From: Litchfieldia alkalitelluris | GTDB lineage: Bacteria; Bacillota; Bacilli; Bacillales; Bacillaceae_L | Length of the DNA stretch: 64,000 nt | Reading direction: 5' to 3' | NCBI RefSeq assembly: GCF_002019645.1 | Contig: NZ_KV917374.1 | Span: 1,438,696-1,502,695, forward strand | In this document: positions 9,694 through 17,246 of the stretch, piece by piece | How positions within the stretch are numbered: the first letter of the stretch is position 1 | Layout: the number at the start of each line of letters is the position of its first letter | Notes under the pieces: generated by a model | Told to the model about the DNA's origin: nothing | Databases searched by the model: none | What the model saw: only the letters and a program-made list of their open reading frames with translations | Made by a program: the position numbers and the translations under genes

Positions 9694-9852
9694 AATTGTA
9701 ATAAATGATCTGGGTAATAACTTGGATTTTAAATTAAAGTATTTAATTCTTACCTGCGCAAGCAAAATTCCAAGTCCTGAGTCTTGTGGTTTTGTATTAA
9801 TATTTTAATTTGATTATAATAAGTATATGTTTGTGTTGAAAGGATGAGAAAT

Positions 9853-10158
9853 ATGTCTGAAATAGATATAATTACACCAGAGGAATTGAAACAGAAGCTT
9901 GAAAATGGTGAGAAGCTTGAGCTTGTCGATGTTCGTGAGGATGAAGAAGTAGAGTTTGGTATGGTACCAGGTGCAAAGCACATTAAAATGGGAGAAATTC
10001 CAGCGAATCTTGACTATTTTGAAAAAGATAAAGAATACATATTTATTTGTCGTTCAGGACGTAGAAGTGAAAATGTCTGCTATTATCTTCAAGAACAAGG
10101 CTATAACGTCCGTAATATGATTGGCGGGATGCTAGAGTGGACAGGAGAAACTAAATAA
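9853..10158 (+). CDS. ytwF: Rhodanese-like sulfurtransferase, YtwF type
   Basis: The 101-residue single rhodanese domain has LVDVREDEEVEFGMVPGA and the active-site loop CRSGRRS with the catalytic cysteine near residue 64. Such proteins carry persulfide sulfur in the cytoplasm. ATG 9853 is preferred over ATG 9844 because AAAGGATGA gives correct spacing only to 9853. B. subtilis keeps ytwF near leuS, which supports the name. Confidence 0.88.
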   Translation: MSEIDIITPEELKQKLENGEKLELVDVREDEEVEFGMVPGAKHIKMGEIPANLDYFEKDKEYIFICRSGRRSENVCYYLQEQGYNVRNMIGGMLEWTGETK

Positions 10159-10172
10159 AATTTGATTGAAAC

Positions 10173-10228
10173 AGATGTTTTAAAATTCGACACCGGTCCA
10201 GGTGGTGAAAATTAAAACATCTTTTTTA
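10173..10228 (+). terminator. Long terminator after the rhodanese gene
   Basis: AGATGTTTTAA/TTAAAACATCT forms an outer stem enclosing CACC/GGTG, followed by six T. Confidence 0.85.
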
Positions 10229-10352
10229 TGATTTCAAAAATTTTCCTGATTGTAGTTGTATGATGGAAGATTTTATAATATAAAATAGTTAAGATAACTT
10301 AAATGTTTATAAAAATAAAAAGTTAATAAAAATTAATCAAAGGAGATTTGCA

Positions 10353-10793
10353 GTGGATATAAAGAAGATCTTAATAGAGGCAAATGAATATTCTGACGGA
10401 ATTAAATCTGTATTTATTAAAGAATATAAAAAAATTTTGGATGACCATGATTTGTCATCCAAGCAATCTGTCGTTCTTTCCGTGTTAGAAAAGAAGAAGA
10501 AGTTAAATATGAACGAAGTAGCTGAACTTATAAATGGCACTCCAAGTGCAGCAAGTCAATTCGTCCGAAAGTTAGAAAATAATCAGTATGTTAAAAGGGA
10601 GGTAAATAAAGATAATCGGAGAGAAGTATTTGTGTTGTTAGATGAGAAGGGGGAAAGCTTCTTTCATGAAATGAACATGGTAGATGAAATGGTTTTAGAG
10701 AAATATTTTATGAAACTACCTGAAGAAGATATTATTAAGTACCATCAAATACTAAAGAAATTACATGAATTAGTTGTTACGGAGCATGAATAG
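10353..10793 (+). CDS. MarR family transcriptional regulator
   Basis: The 146-residue protein has a winged helix typical of MarR: LSSKQSVVLSVLEKKKKLNMNEVAELINGTPSAASQFVRKLE, then the wing with KDNRREVFVLLDEKG. GTG 10353 follows AAAGGAG. It heads an operon with a membrane protein and a CPBP protease and probably controls it; MarR proteins often sense small ligands. The ligand is unknown. Confidence 0.88.
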   Translation: MDIKKILIEANEYSDGIKSVFIKEYKKILDDHDLSSKQSVVLSVLEKKKKLNMNEVAELINGTPSAASQFVRKLENNQYVKREVNKDNRREVFVLLDEKGESFFHEMNMVDEMVLEKYFMKLPEEDIIKYHQILKKLHELVVTEHE

Positions 10794-10817
10794 TAGCTCA
10801 GGGAGAGAGGAAATGAT

Positions 10818-11375
10818 ATGAGTTTGATTGTCCAAGATGCAAAAACGTCGAGTATCAATAACTCAGTTAATTTTACTTATCACAAAGAGTCTGGATATAT
10901 TGGTTTTGTTTGGGCCATGATTACTGTAACGGTAGTAGAAACGGTTGGTGTATCTTTTCTTCTATACAACTGGAATCCAATCATCCATTGGATTCATTTA
11001 CTTATTGGGATATCAGTCTTGTTATTTTTAATTATCGAATTAAAAACAGTTAATAAAACTCCAATAACCTTAAATGCTTCAAACCTTTCATTAAAAATAG
11101 GAATACGGCCAGAGGTGTCGTTAAAGCTAAATAATATCAAAGAAATAATTAGTGGAAGCATAAATTATGAAAGTGATAAAAAACAAAAGAATATGTTGGA
11201 TTTATCTTTACTAGGATTGGAATCGCCGAGCTATGAAGTGATTTTAAATCAACCAATCGAAGTGAAATCTCCCTTAGGTATTAAATCAACGGTTGATCGA
11301 GTTTTCTTTACTGTTGATGATAAAGAGGCATTTTTAAGAACTTTTATGCAGAGTAAGGAGGAGAATATTCAATGA
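10818..11375 (+). CDS. Membrane protein of unknown function in the MarR-CPBP operon
   Basis: The 185-residue protein has two membrane segments (about residues 28-48 and 55-73) followed by a beta-rich cytoplasmic part that could be PH-like. No clear family. GGGAGAGAGG precedes ATG 10818. Its last four bases overlap the start of the CPBP protease (ATGA), so the two are coupled and likely a functional pair. Confidence 0.7.
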   Translation: MSLIVQDAKTSSINNSVNFTYHKESGYIGFVWAMITVTVVETVGVSFLLYNWNPIIHWIHLLIGISVLLFLIIELKTVNKTPITLNASNLSLKIGIRPEVSLKLNNIKEIISGSINYESDKKQKNMLDLSLLGLESPSYEVILNQPIEVKSPLGIKSTVDRVFFTVDDKEAFLRTFMQSKEENIQ

Positions 11376-12127
11376 TTCTATTTTTCTGGGCAATGCTGTT
11401 ATATCTTTGTTTGTATGAGCCACTTTATGGATACTTTGATTATCAAAAATTCAAAGAAAGAGTACACATCAATAGTGAAGAAAGGATTAAATATTATAAG
11501 AAAGTAATGATTGGACTATGGATTCCAACAATCGCAATTTTATGCTTTATTATTTTTAGTCCCTTTACTCTGCATAATATTGGCCTAAGTAATATAGTTA
11601 TTAATACTACGATCCTTGGTAAACCAGTTACGTACGGAGCTTTTGTGTTAGTTATCATCTATTTACTTAGTCTTTGTTATTACATCATTGGCTCAAACCT
11701 GAGTACTAAAATGAGGAGTGAAATTAATAGAATAAAAAGTGAAGAAATGAAAAAAAGTAAGTTCGTTGATATCATGCCTGTCACGGCACAGGATAAAACG
11801 GTATGGACTTATGTTTCATGGACGGCTGGCATTACCGAAGAAATCATTTATAGAGGATTCGCCATTTTTGCTTTATATTCCTTGTTTCCTTCATTGTCTA
11901 TTTGGTGGGTGCTCATCATTTCTTCTGTATTATTTGGATTAGCGCATACCTATCAGGGAGCATTAAACGTCTTAAAAACAACATTATTTGGTTTTATATT
12001 TTCAATTTTATTTATAGGTTTTGGATCAATTATCCCCCTAATTATTTTGCATTTTTTAATTGACTATGTAGGAAAAATCGGTGATGTTGTAGAAAGTAAT
12101 ATATCAGAAAAGACTATCAAAACATAG
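11372..12127 (+). CDS. CPBP family intramembrane glutamic endopeptidase
   Basis: This 251-residue multi-pass protein has the three CPBP (Abi) motifs: EEIIYRG near 152-158, FGLAHTYQG near 188-197, and HFLIDYVG near 227-234. These supply the catalytic glutamates and histidines of Rce1-like membrane proteases. In bacteria such proteins often give self-immunity to bacteriocins or process membrane peptides. It is last in the MarR operon. No bacteriocin gene was seen beside it, so its target is open. Confidence 0.85.
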   Translation: MILFFWAMLLYLCLYEPLYGYFDYQKFKERVHINSEERIKYYKKVMIGLWIPTIAILCFIIFSPFTLHNIGLSNIVINTTILGKPVTYGAFVLVIIYLLSLCYYIIGSNLSTKMRSEINRIKSEEMKKSKFVDIMPVTAQDKTVWTYVSWTAGITEEIIYRGFAIFALYSLFPSLSIWWVLIISSVLFGLAHTYQGALNVLKTTLFGFIFSILFIGFGSIIPLIILHFLIDYVGKIGDVVESNISEKTIKT

Positions 12128-12179
12128 TTTGATTCTAACAAAAAGATACCATGCCTCTTTTATCCTAAAAAACCGCAAA

Positions 12180-12358
12180 TATAAAAAAACCAGCCCCCGA
12201 TTGGAAGCTGGTTTGGTATGTTTTAGTCAGTAAGCCGCATTTGCCGTAACTCACATAAGAAAGTTTTAAACCACCACTCCTCAAAGTGGGTGTTTGCAAT
12301 TGCAATCCTGTCGTCCTCAAGCAAATGGAGGCGTGACATTCCTGCAACAATGTAAAAC
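12180..12358 (-). ncRNA. 6S-like small RNA with own promoter and terminator
   Basis: Read on the minus strand, an extended -10 (TGTTATAGG, 12370-12361) is followed about 3 bases later by an RNA of about 175 bases ending in a terminator (AACCAGC...GCTGGTT and T7 at 12187-12213). Its two ends pair: GTTTTA/TAAAAC (12358-12353 with 12225-12220), GTCA/TGAC, GCC/GGC, and CATTTGC/GCAAATG (12327-12321 with 12244-12238). Inside lies an open bubble and a tip hairpin CACC-CACT/AGTGGTG. Size and single long stem with bubble fit 6S RNA, the RNA polymerase decoy; I cannot confirm the class. Confidence 0.5.
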
Positions 12359-12638
12359 TCCCTATAACAGCATAAAGGTTAAAACTTAATTATCATTACG
12401 AACAATGTAGCTTATGTATTTATAATACAGGAAAGAAACATGTATGACAAAGGTCAATTCCTTCCAGTGCTACCACTAATATCTGTTAGAAAAAGAACCA
12501 ATTGCTCTCTGTAGTAAAATTGCAATTAAATTGACATATTTTTGTTAAACTACACTGTTAGAATACAAATAACATACGAATAGTATATTGAAGAATTCTG
12601 TCGTAAGCTCTTCATAAACAAACTTTAGGGGGAAGAGT

Positions 12639-15359
12639 ATGAGTAAAGAAGAAATACTTATAGAAAAAAAGTATTATACTAGGTATTTAACAAAAGAGAG
12701 TAATATAGAGCCTATTACGGTTTTAGGAGAATTGTATTTTGCTGAGCATCAGAATGAATTTTGTGACCTTTCATATATTCGATTTGCTCAAGGAGAGCTT
12801 TATTTTCAACATAAAGATTATGAAACTGCGATTTTTAAATGGGAAAACATTGAAAATGAATTAAGCTTTTGGGCAAAGAAAAATATGGCGGATGCCTATG
12901 TTGAATTAGATTTGCTACCAAATGCGGAAGAACTTTATTTATCTATATCTGCCGAAAATCAAGTTCTAGCAACAGAAGTGGCCCTGAAATTATTTTCTCT
13001 TTATTGGACTCAAGGTAAAGTTGATTCTGCAAAAGACTTAATCAAAGAAATAGTATCACTCAATCCAGATTACAAAGGGGTAACAGATTTAGCTCGGTCG
13101 TTTTTTGAGGAGCAAAAGAATTGGGAACATGCCATCGAGCTTGCGGTGAATGAAGCAATTCGAACGGAAGAACTTTGTTGGTTTGATACAATTCTATCCT
13201 ATATTAAAAAGGGAATAACAGCTGAAATCGTTCCTTCCTACTTTACGGATTACCTACTTAAACTTCATCAACTAGATCTGAATCGTTTTGAAGATCATTT
13301 ACATGAAAAATGGAATTCGTATAAAGATGGTCAATATTGTTTAAATTGGATTGAAGAAGTAGAAAGTCTGTTGAATTCGTTAGAACTAGATAAATTCCAC
13401 CCATGGAAAAAGGTAACAAATATGTATCAGGAAATTTATTTGGATTTAACAGCTGGAACGTTCCTACTGCACGATATTGAGGACCTTCTTTCAGGAGTGT
13501 TGGTAAATTGGTTTCATCTATCAAATCCAACAAAGAAGACATTTCCTGCAGCTGCAATTGTTGCTTGGAGCGAAATACGGCCTAGCTTTTTCTCTACGGA
13601 AGTAATTGAACATGCGAAGGTTTCTTATCATGCCACTAATGTTTCTAGCGAATCTCTCACCTTTGTTACAGAACTCTATCATTCAATTCAAAGATGGGCG
13701 GACAAACAGAGTCTTACTATTGATCTCCGCTTTAGACATTTAGCAAATAATATTTTAGATTTAACAACTAAAAACCTTATGGTTGTTGGTACTAGTGAAC
13801 GTGGGAAAATTAGTATAAGAGATTACATACTTGGCGAACAAGTGTTAGAAGGACCTTCTTCATGTATGATGTCCTTTGGTTATGGTGATAAAGAAGAGCT
13901 AGTCGAAATATCAATGAAAGAAAAAAGAGAAGTAGCCAATCTGCCAAAATATCACTTTTTATCAAGGGAACATCAAGAAAAAAATGATCATGCCTTATTA
14001 AACATTAAACTGCCAGTAAAAAGCCTAAAAGAACATCACTTAACACTATTAGATGCTCCGTGTAATTGTGATGAATTCCTTAGTTATGTCAATTATGTAG
14101 ATAAACTTTTATTTGTATTAAATATTCATTCCCCATTTACAGATAAAGAAAAAGACCTTCTTCTAAAGATAAAGAAAAAATCACCAGAGTTACCAGTCGT
14201 ATTTATTCTGACTGAAATAGAAGAGGGTTACAGTGAACAAGAAATTCAAAGAGTGTTAAAGGTGACAAAAGCTAAGATTAATAGTTATGACCCTAGTGCA
14301 TCAATCATTGCTTTCAAATCTTCTGATACGTCAATGTTCAATGATTTAGTGAATCTTGGAATCGTTTATAACGATTTGCTCAGAGTTCGTTCAGAGAAAA
14401 TCATAAAAAGTACTAAGGATACTTTAAAGGCAATGGTGAAAACAAGACATCAGTTGGAGAAGTATTTAAATGAGAATATCTCTTTTAACAAAGAAATGAC
14501 GTCTAAATTGAATGGTGCAATTCATCAATTGCAGGATGTGGAAAAGGAAAAAATTCAAAAAATAACTGCGAACTATGGTGAGATTAAAACTAAAATCGCT
14601 GAAGAAATAAAAAGCAATCTTCCTTTGCAATTAAAAAAAGTTAGTGAGTTAGTAAATGAAGAAAGTGATCTTAAGGAGCTTCATAGTAATCTTAATAAAG
14701 AAATGAATAAGAAGATAGAGAAGTTTCTAAGGTCAATAATAGAGCCGCTGTTTTTAGTATCTATTCAAGAATGGATTACGGAAGCAAATGATCACTTTAA
14801 TGAAAGTAGGTTAAATTTAGAGGATCTGTGTGAAAGCTTAAATCGTTTATATGGTGAGGAAAAAATAAAGTTGAATTGTGATTTCAAAGTTTTAGATGAT
14901 TGGAAACGGGATGCAGATCGATTATCAAACAGAATACAAATTGGTGAAGTAGATATCTTTCTTCGATTTTCACCTTCACAGCTTTTATTTAAAAGCGCTG
15001 GAAAACTATTAGGGGCTATCCCACAAAAAACAGTACTGCTTAATAAATATAAACAATTTATTGAGAACAAAAGCTATGATGATGTAATTGCCAAAGTAAC
15101 AACTCAGTTTTTATCCCAATTTGAATTTTTTGAAAAAGCGATAGAACGTGATATCACCATGTTCTTTAAAGAACCGTTACAGACATTAAAAGCAATTGTA
15201 GAAGAAACCATCATCGAGACAGATGAGAAGAGAGAACTATTACATTTGATGAATAGTAATCCTGAGGTGTTTCGTGATGCTTTAGCGCTATTTGAGGTGA
15301 GAATTCGTCAATACGAATTAATGACAGGGAGAAGAGAAATAGAGTTATTAGAATCATGA
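12639..15359 (+). CDS. TPR protein with decayed dynamin-like GTPase domain
   Basis: This 906-residue protein has TPR-like helical repeats in residues 1-200, a helical linker, a dynamin-like GTPase fold (about 380-590), then long coiled coils (about 600-720) and a helical end. The GTPase motifs are degraded: the P-loop is GTSERGKI (no Ser/Thr after Lys), the DxPG motif is LLDAPCN, and N/TKxD is ILTEIEEG. It is therefore probably a non-hydrolysing pseudo-GTPase with a role at membranes. A GGGGGAAG site precedes ATG 12639. It stands alone, ending at a shared terminator. Function unknown. Confidence 0.75.
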   Translation: MSKEEILIEKKYYTRYLTKESNIEPITVLGELYFAEHQNEFCDLSYIRFAQGELYFQHKDYETAIFKWENIENELSFWAKKNMADAYVELDLLPNAEELYLSISAENQVLATEVALKLFSLYWTQGKVDSAKDLIKEIVSLNPDYKGVTDLARSFFEEQKNWEHAIELAVNEAIRTEELCWFDTILSYIKKGITAEIVPSYFTDYLLKLHQLDLNRFEDHLHEKWNSYKDGQYCLNWIEEVESLLNSLELDKFHPWKKVTNMYQEIYLDLTAGTFLLHDIEDLLSGVLVNWFHLSNPTKKTFPAAAIVAWSEIRPSFFSTEVIEHAKVSYHATNVSSESLTFVTELYHSIQRWADKQSLTIDLRFRHLANNILDLTTKNLMVVGTSERGKISIRDYILGEQVLEGPSSCMMSFGYGDKEELVEISMKEKREVANLPKYHFLSREHQEKNDHALLNIKLPVKSLKEHHLTLLDAPCNCDEFLSYVNYVDKLLFVLNIHSPFTDKEKDLLLKIKKKSPELPVVFILTEIEEGYSEQEIQRVLKVTKAKINSYDPSASIIAFKSSDTSMFNDLVNLGIVYNDLLRVRSEKIIKSTKDTLKAMVKTRHQLEKYLNENISFNKEMTSKLNGAIHQLQDVEKEKIQKITANYGEIKTKIAEEIKSNLPLQLKKVSELVNEESDLKELHSNLNKEMNKKIEKFLRSIIEPLFLVSIQEWITEANDHFNESRLNLEDLCESLNRLYGEEKIKLNCDFKVLDDWKRDADRLSNRIQIGEVDIFLRFSPSQLLFKSAGKLLGAIPQKTVLLNKYKQFIENKSYDDVIAKVTTQFLSQFEFFEKAIERDITMFFKEPLQTLKAIVEETIIETDEKRELLHLMNSNPEVFRDALALFEVRIRQYELMTGRREIELLES

Positions 15360-15476
15360 TCAACATAGTACCACTACTGTGGCGTACGCCTAAAGGCTTA
15401 TGACCTAAAGTCGAAAACGCTTAAAGGCTAGGAGTTGGGCACAAACCTAATTCGAATTAAACACTTCTTATCCTGT

Positions 15477-15517
15477 AAAAAAAGGCAATCCAAGTAACTT
15501 TATGGATTGCCTTTTTC
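15477..15517. terminator. Bidirectional terminator
   Basis: AAAAAGGCAATCCA and TGGATTGCCTTTTT pair over a 10-base loop, with A- and T-runs on either side, serving the genes converging from both strands. Confidence 0.9.
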
Positions 15518-16303
15518 CTATTTAACTAATCCAAGGCTTTTAAGCCCATTAAAGATACCAGAGTCTTCAACAGAAGTTGTTTGGTGTTTTGCATAGGTAT
15601 GTAATTGCGGATGTGCATTCCCCATTGAAAAACCTTCACCAACTACTGATAACATTTCTTTGTCATTCATTCCGTCTCCAAAGGCAATAGAAGCTTTCGG
15701 GTCAATGTTTAGTTGGTTTAAAACCATTTTAACAGCTTGGCCTTTGTTTGCAGTATCACGAATAACGTCATAACAATGATGAAAGCCTTCTAGATTAACT
15801 TGTGAAAGATGAATCCCCTCTTCATTATATAATGCTTGTTCATCAGCATTTACATTTACAACTGTCATCCCCAGAATTTTGTCTATAACAGCTGGAGTAT
15901 ACTCCTCATTATGTTTTAAGTGGAATTTTGTTATGAATTCTTTAATTCTTTCGGACTCAAGTGAAGACATCACATTTTTTTTGTTCGTATACATCACTAG
16001 TTCATGGCCATATTGTTTTGCTGTTTGAAGATATTTCTCAACAGTAGTTGAGTCGATTGGTTTGTTATAAATTTCCTTGTGATTACGAATCGCATATGCC
16101 CCATTATAACCAATAAATGCGTCAACATTTAATGTCTTCCCAATATCCCATATTTCATGAAGAGGTCTACCTGTAGCAAGGAATACCTCAATTCCTTTTG
16201 CTTGTACTTGCTTAACGGCTTCCTTTGTTGACTCCTGAATTGAGTCATCCGAAGTTAAAATCGTACCATCAATATCTAAAAATAGTATGGAGTAGTTAGT
16301 CAT
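15518..16303 (-). CDS. Cof-type HAD-IIB phosphatase
   Basis: The 261-residue cytoplasmic hydrolase has the HAD motifs: LFLDIDGTI (8-16) with nucleophile Asp, ATGRP, a conserved Lys in NKGQAVK, and FGDGMNDKEML. The cap is the Cof (type IIB) kind, which acts on sugar phosphates or nucleotides. It resembles B. subtilis YkrA in length and order, but I do not assign a substrate. ATG 16303 is preceded by AAGGAGAA. Confidence 0.88.
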   Translation of the reverse strand: MTNYSILFLDIDGTILTSDDSIQESTKEAVKQVQAKGIEVFLATGRPLHEIWDIGKTLNVDAFIGYNGAYAIRNHKEIYNKPIDSTTVEKYLQTAKQYGHELVMYTNKKNVMSSLESERIKEFITKFHLKHNEEYTPAVIDKILGMTVVNVNADEQALYNEEGIHLSQVNLEGFHHCYDVIRDTANKGQAVKMVLNQLNIDPKASIAFGDGMNDKEMLSVVGEGFSMGNAHPQLHTYAKHQTTSVEDSGIFNGLKSLGLVK

Positions 16304-16387
16304 ATCATTCTCCTTGGGTTTTGTAGTTTATATAGGGGGATTTTACCATAAAGAGAAACATGAAGAAAACAAAAGAAGTAGAAAATA

Positions 16388-16437
16388 AAAAGATGTGTAA
16401 CCAGATAAACGAAAAGTTTGTTTAAGGTTACACATCA
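16388..16437 (-). terminator. Terminator for the small minus-strand gene at 16469
   Basis: GATGTGTAACC (16392-16402) pairs with GGTTACACATC (16426-16436); on the minus strand a T-rich run follows. Confidence 0.8.
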
Positions 16438-16468
16438 TGAGTAGGTACTAAATTTATTAATCTTATCA

Positions 16469-16654
16469 TTAGGCAATATTTCCGTAGGCAACACCCAAGA
16501 ATTTCACCTTGATTGTTTGGTTTGGGTTTGTTGTTTCAAGTTCTTTTTTAATGATCTTTGCTTTTTTCATTGCTTCAAACATTCCGTTTGAATTGAATCT
16601 CAATTCCTTGATTGTTTTTTTATCTGTTTCGAATATAAAGTGGAACTGTTTCAT
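16469..16654 (-). CDS. Small conserved-looking cytoplasmic protein, unknown
   Basis: A 61-residue basic protein beginning MKQFHFIFETDKKTIKELRF, with alternating beta-like segments and a Lys-rich helix. GGAGGTAAT precedes ATG 16654 and a terminator follows, so it is a genuine single-gene unit. I do not recognise the family. Confidence 0.65.
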   Translation of the reverse strand: MKQFHFIFETDKKTIKELRFNSNGMFEAMKKAKIIKKELETTNPNQTIKVKFLGVAYGNIA

Positions 16655-16950
16655 TTTTTCATTACCTCCAGGTATCGTTATTTAAGAGATATTTAAAGTA
16701 TATCATCAAACTGTATTATTTTGTATTAAACAACTGTTACAATTTTATTAAGAAAGTATAAAGGTATGTGCAAGATAGAAACATTATGGTCAAAATGTTA
16801 ATCATACATACCTACCTAGATGAAAATATTATGTTCCTAGAATAAAAGATTTATAGAGGGCGAGTGTTAAGAGTTTGTAAATGTGGTGTAAATTAAAAGC
16901 GTACGCTAAATGATATGTTGAATAGAATGTTCGTTTTTCTTACAAATGGT

Positions 16951-16960
16951 GAAGCGCTTC
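16951..16960. promoter_or_regulatory. Palindrome GAAGCGCTTC, half-match to cre
   Basis: Perfect 10-bp palindrome in the 590-base gap upstream of the nucleotidase. The AAGCGCTT core and right flank (CCA) match a CcpA cre site; the left flank does not. Confidence 0.3.
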
Positions 16961-17011
16961 CAAATAATGTTAGAACTTTGATTATAAAGGGTATTTCTTG
17001 ATTTTAAATGT

Positions 17012-17103
17012 AAATTTGTCACATTTTGTCGAATGGAAAATATGGCGTAATTTCCGAAAAAACGATATAGTTTTAATAGAAGTGGACAAAATTAGACAAA
17101 TTT
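17012..17103. promoter_or_regulatory. Inverted pair of 19-bp elements upstream of yfkN-like gene
   Basis: AAATTTGTCnnATTTTGTC occurs at 17012-17030 and again, inverted, at 17085-17103. Each element is itself a direct TTTGTC repeat with 10-bp period. The arrangement looks like paired binding sites for a dimeric response regulator; tandem TT(A/C/T)ACA-like repeats recall PhoP boxes, but the match is only partial. Apart from this and the palindrome at 16951, the 16655-17246 gap shows only an isolated TTGACA (17201) without a good -10. Confidence 0.4.
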
Positions 17104-17246
17104 TAGAAGCTTTCAAGAATTATAAAGAAAATGTGAATCTATCAATCAATGTTTTCTGGTGAAAGAGTTCCTTTATTACCATTACACTTGGGCGAATAAA
17201 TTGACATTTTTTTTATGAAATCAAAAAGTCGGAAGGTGGATTTTAA

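Noticed and set aside
12165-12350. 61-residue minus-strand ORF
   Set aside because: It lies inside the structured small RNA, has no ribosome site, and its sequence looks random.
17201-17230. Sigma-A promoter directly upstream of the nucleotidase (TTGACA at 17201)
   Set aside because: No -10 at the right distance, and the ribosome site starts where it would have to be.
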